Positions 11,198-17,711 of a stretch of 17,711 nucleotides of DNA are shown here, piece after piece. The first letter of the stretch is position 1. Each line of letters begins with the position of its first letter. The translations under genes and the position numbers were made by a program. The notes under the pieces were generated by a model, which saw only the letters and a list, made by a program, of their open reading frames with translations, was not told the DNA's origin and searched no databases. Origin of the DNA: Chromera velia (taxonomy: Eukaryota; Sar; Chromeraceae); assembly GCA_018398765.1 (NCBI GenBank), contig JAHBMJ010003854.1, forward strand, positions 69,354-87,064, given 5' to 3'.

Positions 11198-12916
11198 GCG
11201 TGTGTGTGTGTGTGTGTGTGCAGATCTGAAGTGGACTGGTTGCACCTCAACTGCCTGCGGGCTGCCTGCACTGCTGTCCTCACAACGGGGGCGAATCTTC
11301 GAAGTGAACCCGGGCTGCGTTTTGTGACTCCGGAGTTTTGTGGGTTTCGGGAGTTCTTCCGGACCTCCAGGGACTGGGACGGGGGGTCTTCTGCAGAGGC
11401 GCCCCTTGATGTTTTTATTTTGACTGGTGGAAGAGATACGAACGTTCTGTCTCACCCAGTTCTGGCTTCGGTTGGTTGCGCTGCAGGAAATCCTGTTTGT
11501 ATCTGTCCTCTCTAGACTCTCCTTTCGTTAAGCTACAACGAACTCCTTTTGACTTCTCTGATCTGATCGTCCGTCGTATTTTTGATTATCCGTCAGTGAT
11601 ATGTTCGTGTCTCGAGGCAGAAATGGAGGCACTTCAAAGGACAGGGTTTTGAAGGTGGGGAGACGGGAGAACGCCAGGTTTTCCCCTCCCTCCTCCCGTT
11701 CTGCTCGCCTCCCTCCGCCCGCCAGTCTCCACCCCTCCTCTCTCCTGAATCCCCCCTTTGCAGGAGGCAGTCTCGAAGAAAGCAGGAGACGGATCCTCTG
11801 TGAGATTTTCCCTCATCGTGCCAGTCAATACCGCAGCCTCGATGCGCTCTGCGATGACAAAAGCCCAGAGGGAGCGGGTGCGTCTGATGGTCCCAGCCTG
11901 GAAAGAGGGGGGCATCTGCAGGGAGGTCACATTAAGTGAATACTCGACAGGGGAAGGACACGAGGGGGAAACTGAACGCAAAAGGGCGAATCACCCAGAA
12001 ACGAGCACTGGGTTTGGGGGAGGAGAAAGGGCAAAGATTGGTGGGGACAAGCCGTTTCTTCGATGGCCGGTCCTCACCACAGGATCTGCTGTGAATTCAA
12101 TACTTCGGATGGTCACTTCTCCTTCTTCTTCTCCTTCTTCTCCTTCTGAGCAGCAACAATCTGAAGCACGCGAGGAAGGAGAGCCCTCTAGTTGCCAACA
12201 TGAGTGTTCAACCTCGTATGCAACAGCAGGGGGTGACAGCAGCCGCAGCAGTAGTAGCAGTAGCAGTAGTAGTAATGGTAAGAGTAGTAGCACCGTAGGA
12301 GAGAAGGTGAATTCACTCAGAAGGGGGGGGGGACTTGTGGGCCTAGAGGCGGGTCCCTCTGTGGCGTCTCCCCTCATTGAAGAAGGGAGGGTCGGTCGGT
12401 CTTCCTCTTCCTTGCCTCTTCCTTTTCTCCCTTCTCCTCTTCTTTTGTTTTTTTTCTGCGTCTCTAGACATGCAATCAGTCGCCTCCTTCTCTTGAATTT
12501 ATCGGGAGGGACTCGCGTGATCGAGCCACTTTGGTTGGGGGAGCCACCCAGAAGGGGGCAGGAACGGAACCGGGGGCTTAGGAGAGAGTGAGCGTGTTGC
12601 ATGAAGATTGCTTCAAGCGAGTGAGGGCAAGTCGATCGATAGGAAGAAGGGGAATCGCCAGGAGAGTGCTTGTAGCAATGACTGAGGCAGTGAGCTAGCG
12701 TCCAGGCGATGGAATCACTGCTTGAGACGGACAGGCATGCGGTCAATCGGGCACGCAGGCACCGAAGGGAACGTCCATTTGTACACTCTTTTATCCGTCG
12801 GTGCACTCATGTGTTGAGTCTTCCAATCCTTTATCTGTCTGTAATGTCTGTTCGCAGGTCGACCTGCTCTTCCTCTCGGTTGTCTCTGGAAGTATTCCGC
12901 CTGATGTATGGGTGAG

Positions 12917-12976
<60 letters not shown>

Positions 12977-13923
12977 GGGGAGGGGGGCTCAGGGGGCATA
13001 GGGAGGGAAGGCGAATCATGATCACAGCATCTGCTGTTGACTTTAAATGCCTTTTCTCCCTTACTTGTCCCCTCCTCTTTGAATGCTGCATTCCTTTCTC
13101 TCTTTTCCAACGCTTCCTTGGTTGCCCCCCTCCCTCTGACCCCTTGATTTCTTTCTCAGTTGGACATTCTGTGCCCTTTCCCAAACTAGCATTCCCACTG
13201 CTTCTCTTGCCAAAGCTGCAGTCTCAGACACCACGTTTTTGTCTCCTTATTCCTTCGCCCGGCTTGAGCTCTTGGATGCTTGAGCTTTTCGAAGTCCCGG
13301 CCTCACTTTGTGGACGGCTCCGGTGTTTCGCTCTCTCTTTTTTCCCGTTGAAATGTGATGTGAGTCGGGCAATTGCAGCTGATTGTCCCTCCCCTTGAAG
13401 ACCCTCAGCCATTTCTCTCATCGAATGCATTTGACATCCTCCTTTCACCTCTCTTTTTCTTGCACTTGCTTCGCTCACCTATCTTCGACTCAGTCTAGGC
13501 TATCTGTCAAGTCTCCACCAACAGTCAGGCAAGTTGTGTGTGTTCTTTTTCGATCGAGCTGCGGGTTGCAGGGCGGGCACCTGATGTCACAAGAGAAACT
13601 GCGACGGCAATTCCATTGTTGGCGTTCTGTAGTAGACGTCAGTAAGTGCGTTGATCGGTGATCGAAGCATTTGACAGCAGACTGGACGCTCTCAGCTGCT
13701 CGTCAGAAAATAAATCAGAAAGAAATCCCCCCAGAGACCGATGGAGAAAGACAACGAAATGAATCGATTTTTGTTTTTGTGCAGAGCTAGAAGGACAATG
13801 GCAGTAAGTCTGCCGAGGTTTGGGTATGAAGTGTCTCTCGATTTGTTGAGCCTTCTTTTGGTAGTGTTCTCTTCCGCCATCCCCATCCCCCTGAGTGAAT
13901 GACGCTCTTTCTCTCTCCCTCTC

Positions 13924-13985
<62 letters not shown>

Positions 13986-14394
13986 TTGTCAGTCTGTCTG
14001 CGAATCCCTCGGTCCGCCCACCTGCCTGCCTGCCTGCCTTCCTGCCCGCTGTCTGTCGACACATGAGAAGAAGGACGGAAAAGAAGAAAACGTATAGTCT
14101 CTCGGTCTGCTGTCTGTCTGTCGGTCTGTCTCTTCGTTTGCCCGCCTGCCTTTGTCTCCCAAGGAACAAGTCTCTGACGGAAGAGATCGAGCCGATCTAA
14201 ATTTGTTGACCCAAAAATTACAGTATTGCTGCACCAAAACCATGATCCATCTCGCTGGTGTGACATGAAACCTGCATGCACGTGCATGCAGGGTCACTGG
14301 ACATTCCTTTCTTGCCGTCACCGCCAGGTTGAAGAGACAAACGTTGCACCGTCTGGAGACGGATCGGCAGAAAGAGGGCGTTCAACCGTTCTAG
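10063..14394 (+). CDS. Multi-exon gene of unknown function (exon model tentative)
   Basis: Proposed exons: 10063-10100, 10534-10635, 10782-10874, 11224-11494 (or to 11470), 11764-12306, 12858-12911, 13572-13641, 13785-13803, 14292-14394. They join in one frame from ATG to TAG at 14392, about 430 residues (422 with the shorter exon 4). The best supported parts are exons 3-4 (FSIRIGHEGAP joined to SEVDWLHLNCL) and exons 7-9 (LMSQEKLRRQFHCWRSVVDV, then LEGQWQ, then VTGHSFLAVTARLKRQ), where phases match and donors are GTAAGT. Exon 5 encodes VRFSLIVPVNTAASMRSAMT and then a Ser-rich run. Exons 1-2 are the weakest. A W-x-H-x-x-C motif followed by a GFREF segment recalls the second half of a PARP-type zinc finger, but the first CxxC pair is absent, so I do not assign that family. 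Function is unknown. Confidence 0.5.
11154..11220. repeat. (CA)n-(CT)n-(GT)n compound microsatellite at an acceptor
   Basis: About five CA units, then about 14 CT units, then about 11 GT units ending directly in GCAG, the 3' splice site of the proposed exon 11224-11494. The CT part can serve as its polypyrimidine tract. Confidence 0.95.
12917..12975. repeat. (CT)n-(GT)n compound microsatellite at a donor
   Basis: About 12 CT units followed by about 17 GT units start three bases after the GTGA of the donor at 12912, just downstream of the exon encoding VDLLFLSVVSGSIPPDVW. The order CT then GT matches the tracts at 11154 and 13909. Confidence 0.95.
13909..13984. repeat. (CT)n-(GT)n compound microsatellite in the last intron
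   Basis: A CT tract with two interruptions, followed by about 15 GT units, sits in the intron between the 19-nt exon (13785-13803) and the last exon at 14292. CTGT and CCTG short repeats continue to about 14160. Confidence 0.95.
14271..14292. repeat. Perfect 22-bp palindrome spanning a 3' splice site
   Basis: Two inverted copies of CCTGCATGCAC/GTGCATGCAGG meet with no spacer. The acceptor AG of the last exon of the unknown gene is at 14290-14291, so the palindrome covers the end of the intron and one exon base. Confidence 0.9.
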
Positions 14395-14714
14395 ATAAGG
14401 TTGGTTGGCATGCAGCTCGACCAGATGCCGTTTCGCACTGAAAGATCAAAAGCAAACTAATCCCAACTTAGATCTAGATTTTGATATTAGTACTGCAACT
14501 CCGCATCATTGAGGTGGCAAGCACATTGGCAAGTAAAAAACTGTTCTTCAGTGCATGCATTTTTTCCTAGATTTTCTTAAAAATTCATTAGATATACAAT
14601 GTGCTGTTCAATTTATTAAATAGCGGTAATATATACGGTCATCATGATGTTTAGGGACCATCATCCGACCATGCAAGGCTAGGACCAGGGTTATATAAAC
14701 TTTGAACACTTAAC

Positions 14715-14736
14715 TCATCATCATCATCATCATCAT
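14715..14736. repeat. (TCA)n microsatellite
   Basis: Seven TCA units in the AT-rich spacer. On the - strand they encode an Asp run within a 61-codon frame that has no other sign of being a gene. Confidence 0.9.
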
Positions 14737-14883
14737 ACGCCATCGCTATCGGCCCATAATAGGCGTCTAGCGTTCGGCAAGTCACAACATGCAAGGCGAT
14801 TGACATGGTATTTCTTTTGAGTTCATTTTTAAACAATGCTGAGTGCTATAGCCTATAGGAAAATATACACATGTTTTTCAAAA

Positions 14884-14903
14884 TTTAATTTGATCAAATT
14901 AAA
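14884..14903. repeat. Perfect 20-bp AT palindrome
   Basis: TTTAATTTGATCAAATTAAA reads the same on both strands, centred on GATC. It lies about 28 bp from a second palindrome at 14931-14960. Confidence 0.9.
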
Positions 14904-14930
14904 ACAGTTTAATTATTTGATCGAGTTATG

Positions 14931-14960
14931 CTAGAAACTCAGTTTAAACTAAATTTCTAG
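14931..14960. repeat. 30-bp near-perfect palindrome
   Basis: The outer arms CTAGAAA and TTTCTAG are concentric with the core palindrome AGTTTAAACT (14941-14950). Of 15 base pairs across the symmetry axis, 13 match. Confidence 0.85.
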
Positions 14961-15456
14961 GTGAAGTTTTCATATGATGATTGGACAATTATAGGTGTGC
15001 AGGTATGTGCAGTGGATGAATGTGATATATCACTGTCAGACACAAGCAAACTGAAACAAAATTGAATTGAGATCTACTGTTCTCTTAATTAATTTGACAA
15101 GTAATTAACTTAAAACAAAAATGATTAATCACTTAAAGACTTTTGATAAAAGATTTCTAAATTTGTTAGTTCTATACTATCTGGAATCTGCTCCTAATTA
15201 AAAAGAATTCACAAAAACAACCGGGTAATATCATGATCCTGCGCAAAATTTTAACTAAAACTGATTAACTCATATTATTAATTGATCACTGACCAGTTCT
15301 ACTCAATTCTTTAGGTAAGAGCCTTTCATCGGACAATGTACGTTTTCATGAACAAATTTCCTGGGAAACAAGCTCATAAGATAGTCTCAGGGAGTCAGGG
15401 TTCTTCACCCACACCTGTCGAATTTCAACTTCCTGTCAAATCAGATGAGAAACCAG

Positions 15457-15573
15457 GACTCTGTGACGGACACTGAATTTCCGTTTCTGTCGTACTGACT
15501 GAAACGTGCAGACTCTGTGACGGCACACAAGGGCACTGAATTTCCGTTTCTGTCTTACTGACTGAAACGAGCA
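15457..15573. repeat. Direct tandem duplication, 54 bp and 63 bp
   Basis: Copy 1 is 15457-15510 and copy 2 is 15511-15573. Both start GACTCTGTGACGG and share CACTGAATTTCCGTTTCTGT and ACTGACTGAAACG, ending in GCA. Copy 2 carries 9 extra bases after GACGG and a few substitutions. Each copy also contains a short inverted pair, CGTTTC and GAAACG. The location is 3' of the wall-like gene. Confidence 0.85.
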
Positions 15574-15896
15574 GATCATTTGCAGTGACAAACACACACT
15601 CTGTTCCTCTTACCCAACTCCGCCCAGACAGACGAAGCGAAGGATGAGAGGCGGACACGCTACAAACCTGAAAAAGCGAAACACGGTGGACCAACTGGCC
15701 CAACCAAAAAGGAGCACAAGTCATGAACCTGCTGAATTCGGACACACACCGTTGGGGGACACGCGAACCACCTCAAACGACCGCAAACTAGTTGTCCGCG
15801 ACGGTTTGGATGGAAGGGAATGAGACCCAGGACTTCCTTCAACCAGTCGTTCAAACGGACAAAAGTCGTCCCATGCCTCTCTCACAAGCTAGCTGC

Positions 15897-17711
15897 TTAG
15901 TGAGAGAACTGCATGTTGGGGGTGGCGGGGATGTTGACGGACTTGAGGCAGCTGGAGCCAGACTGCTCGAAGCCCTTGGGGCAGGAGGAAACGGTGGTGT
16001 AGGTGGTCTGGGTGCAACCAGAAGAGGCGGAGGCACCGAAGCGACCGAAGCCGGAGGAAGCGGCGGAGGAACCCATAGGGCAGGAGTAGATGGGGGCGGC
16101 GCTCTCAGTGGAGATGCAGGCAGAGCCGTTGTCGGTGGTGCCGGCGGGGCAAGAGTAGGAGGTAGTGTACTCGGTTCTGTAGGTGGTCTCAGCAGGGACA
16201 GAGTCGATCTCGGTCTCCATCTCGAAGCCCATCTCGGTAACCTTCATCATAGACTTGGAGGAAGAGGTGGAGATCTTCTCGGAAGAGGCGGTCTCAGAGA
16301 TGGTCTGAGTGGTGAAGGTGGGGATGGAAGGAACAGACTCAGACATGGGGACGGAGCGGGAGACAATCTTGGTGTCGCAGGCGAAGCCACCGGAAGAGGC
16401 ACCGAAGCCGGAGCCGAAGCCGGAGCCAGAGCCGCAAGACTGGGTCTCGTAGGAGGTGGAGTAGGTCACCAGGTTGTTGGGGGAGACGGACTCAGAGTTG
16501 TAGTCGGTGGAGACGGAGTGAGAAGTCTCAGAAAGGGTGGTGGTGTCGAAGGTCTGGAAGGTCTCCTCAACGGTCTGGGTCTCAGAGATCTCCTCAGTGA
16601 AGTAGGTGTTGACGGCAGGGACGGACTGCTCGTAGGTCTCAGTCTTGACTCTGTACTTGGTCTCAGTCAGGCAGCAGGCGGACATGCCGTTGGGGCCGGC
16701 GTGAGCGCAGGTGGCGAAGTCAGTGGAGCAAGACTCGTAGGAGACTCTGTCGTTGGTGACAGTGACGGTCTCGGAGGTGGAGGCCACAGAGTAAGAGGCG
16801 ATGGCGGGGACGGTCTCGGTGTAGGAAGAGGTCACGAGGGAGGCCTTGGACTCAGAGAGAGTGACCTCATCGTAGACAGTCACAACCTGCTCAGTGGTGG
16901 CGGTCTCGGTGATGGTGCGGGTCTCGTATCTGTAGAGCTTGGGGACGGTCTCAGTGACGGTGGAGGTCTCGTAGTCGATGGAGGTGGTGGTGAAGGTCTG
17001 CATGGGGACCTCCTGGTAGGAGGGAGCAGAGCAGGTCATGGAGGCGCCCTCACCCATGGGGGTGGTGCCCTCGGGGCAGGCGTACTTGGCGGCACCCTTG
17101 GAGGAGGAGGGGATGAGGGTGGCGGGGAGGGACACAGTGGTGGCCTCCTTGCAGGTCACGGACATGCCTTTGGAGGAGGCGGTACCCATGCGGCCGGGGT
17201 TGTACTCCTCGGCACCAGCGGGGCAGGAGGTGTGGGTCTCGGACTTGGTAATGGGGGAGCGGATGGTGACGGTCACAGCGCACTCACCAGAGGGGGTCTC
17301 GGTGGTGCCAGAGGGGCAGTAGTAGACGGGGAAGGACTCGACCTTGTTGACGGTGACGGTGACGGGCTTCTTCTCGAAGCGGGCCTTCTTCACAGTGCGG
17401 GGCACAGTGGAGGTGGTGGGGGAAGCGGAGGGGAGGGTGACAGTGCAGGTCATGGAGGCACCAGAGCCGGAGGCGGTGGAGCCAGCGGGGCAGGAGTAGG
17501 AGGGGACGAGGTGCTGCTTGGTGAGGGTGAGAGTCTGGGGGAAGGACTCCACCTTGGGGATCTGGGAGGACACGGGGACCTCGTAGGACTCAAGGGAGGA
17601 AGCCTTGAGAGTCACGGAGCAGGTGCCGTCAGCCTTGGCGTTGGAGCCCTGGGGGCAGGTGGAGCCAGTCTTGAGGGTGGAGGCGGGGAGGTTGAAGGTG
17701 GCGGGGCGGGA
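15897..17711 (-). CDS. Cys/Ser/Thr-rich oocyst-wall-like protein (5' partial, intronless)
   Basis: One open frame of 604 residues runs from the window edge (17711) to TAA at 15899-15897; no start codon is visible, so it is 5' partial. Eight CPxG motifs occur: five in the N-terminal part (such as STCPQGS, YSCPAGST, YYCPSGTT), most followed after about 10-25 residues by another Cys, and three at the C-terminus. Between them about 330 residues are built of degenerate Ser/Thr/Glu/Val repeats with recurring ETVP and SETxT words and few Cys. The regular Cys/CPxG modules resemble apicomplexan oocyst wall proteins, extracellular disulfide-linked structural proteins; the long Ser/Thr region is not typical of them. 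The codons are extremely uniform (GTC, CTC, AAG, GAG, TCC, ACC), which suggests very high expression. A cell-wall or cyst-wall role is inference; another secreted mucin-like protein is possible. Confidence 0.75.
   Translation of the reverse strand, partial: SRPATFNLPASTLKTGSTCPQGSNAKADGTCSVTLKASSLESYEVPVSSQIPKVESFPQTLTLTKQHLVPSYSCPAGSTASGSGASMTCTVTLPSASPTTSTVPRTVKKARFEKKPVTVTVNKVESFPVYYCPSGTTETPSGECAVTVTIRSPITKSETHTSCPAGAEEYNPGRMGTASSKGMSVTCKEATTVSLPATLIPSSSKGAAKYACPEGTTPMGEGASMTCSAPSYQEVPMQTFTTTSIDYETSTVTETVPKLYRYETRTITETATTEQVVTVYDEVTLSESKASLVTSSYTETVPAIASYSVASTSETVTVTNDRVSYESCSTDFATCAHAGPNGMSACCLTETKYRVKTETYEQSVPAVNTYFTEEISETQTVEETFQTFDTTTLSETSHSVSTDYNSESVSPNNLVTYSTSYETQSCGSGSGFGSGFGASSGGFACDTKIVSRSVPMSESVPSIPTFTTQTISETASSEKISTSSSKSMMKVTEMGFEMETEIDSVPAETTYRTEYTTSYSCPAGTTDNGSACISTESAAPIYSCPMGSSAASSGFGRFGASASSGCTQTTYTTVSSCPKGFEQSGSSCLKSVNIPATPNMQFSH

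Larger units (their letters stand above)
14395..15896. other. AT-rich intergenic region between convergent genes
   Basis: From about 14450 to 15400 the sequence is clearly AT-rich, with many TTAATTAA-like and GATCA-containing palindromes and no convincing open frame. A (TCA)n run lies at 14715-14736. Composition returns toward normal after about 15400, where a 54/63-bp duplication lies, followed by the probable 3' UTR of the wall-like gene (its stop is at 15897). No tRNA, rRNA or transposase was recognised. Confidence 0.6.

Noticed and set aside
10782-11494. PARP-type zinc finger
   Set aside because: Only the W-x-H-x-x-C half is visible and the required first Cys pair is missing, so the family is not assigned.
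11601-11939. Alternative frame for exon 5 (ILCEIFPHRASQYRSLDALC)
   Set aside because: It stops at 11939 and its codon use looks less gene-like than the frame used; it also needs a different donor phase from exon 4. It is not fully excluded.
11991-12806. 271-codon - strand open frame
   Set aside because: It runs antisense to the Ser-rich exon at 11764-12306 and through intron; it consists of Leu runs and low complexity, with no recognisable domain.
3893-14160. CRISPR-like or transposon repeats
   Set aside because: The short repeats are microsatellites or single tandem duplications; there are no regularly spaced unique spacers, terminal inverted repeats with target duplications, or transposase frames.
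14651-14836. 61-codon - strand frame with an Asp run
   Set aside because: The Asp run comes from the (TCA)n microsatellite; no domain or splice context supports a gene.
17038-17322. 94-codon + strand frame over the wall-like gene
   Set aside because: It is an antisense shadow of a strongly biased, repetitive coding sequence.

Overview
The window looks like nuclear DNA of an alveolate, most likely a coccidian or chromerid-type alga such as Chromera. It is eukaryotic: genes are broken by many GT-AG introns with pyrimidine-rich acceptors, CT/GT microsatellites are abundant, and there are no operons or ribosome-binding sites. The alveolate call rests on the gene families: a RAP-domain protein with helical repeats, a Shewanella-like phosphatase, and a CPxG-cysteine protein resembling oocyst wall proteins. 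Species is inference. Exon boundaries were deduced by hand from splice motifs and reading-frame continuity, without transcript data.

Layout: (1) 292-4187, + strand: 3' part of a nine-exon gene for a RAP-domain RNA-binding protein, probably organellar; its 5' end is missing. (2) 4188-6117: intergenic, with a (GA)n tract and a strikingly AT-rich block at about 4800-5600. (3) 6118-9148, - strand: complete four-exon Shewanella-like Ser/Thr phosphatase with a signal peptide and a proline-rich insert of about 165 residues inside the catalytic domain. (4) 9149-10062: divergent intergenic region with a tandem 11-mer, a GC-rich hairpin and TGCATGCA motifs. (5) about 10063-14394, + strand: nine-exon gene of unknown function, with compound CT/GT repeats in three introns and a 19-nt microexon. 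(6) 14395-15896: AT-rich spacer with large palindromes, then a 54/63-bp duplication. (7) 15897-17711, - strand: intronless 3' part (604 codons visible) of a Cys/Ser/Thr-rich wall-like protein with extreme codon bias, open at the window edge.

Nothing indicates that the four genes form one pathway. The phosphatase and the wall-like protein may both use the secretory route; the RAP protein is likely organellar. No rRNA, tRNA, CRISPR array or recognisable transposon was seen. The most unusual items are the phosphatase insert, the architecture of the wall-like protein, GCATGCAG at four 3' splice sites (one inside a perfect 22-bp palindrome), and the palindrome-bearing AT-rich islands.
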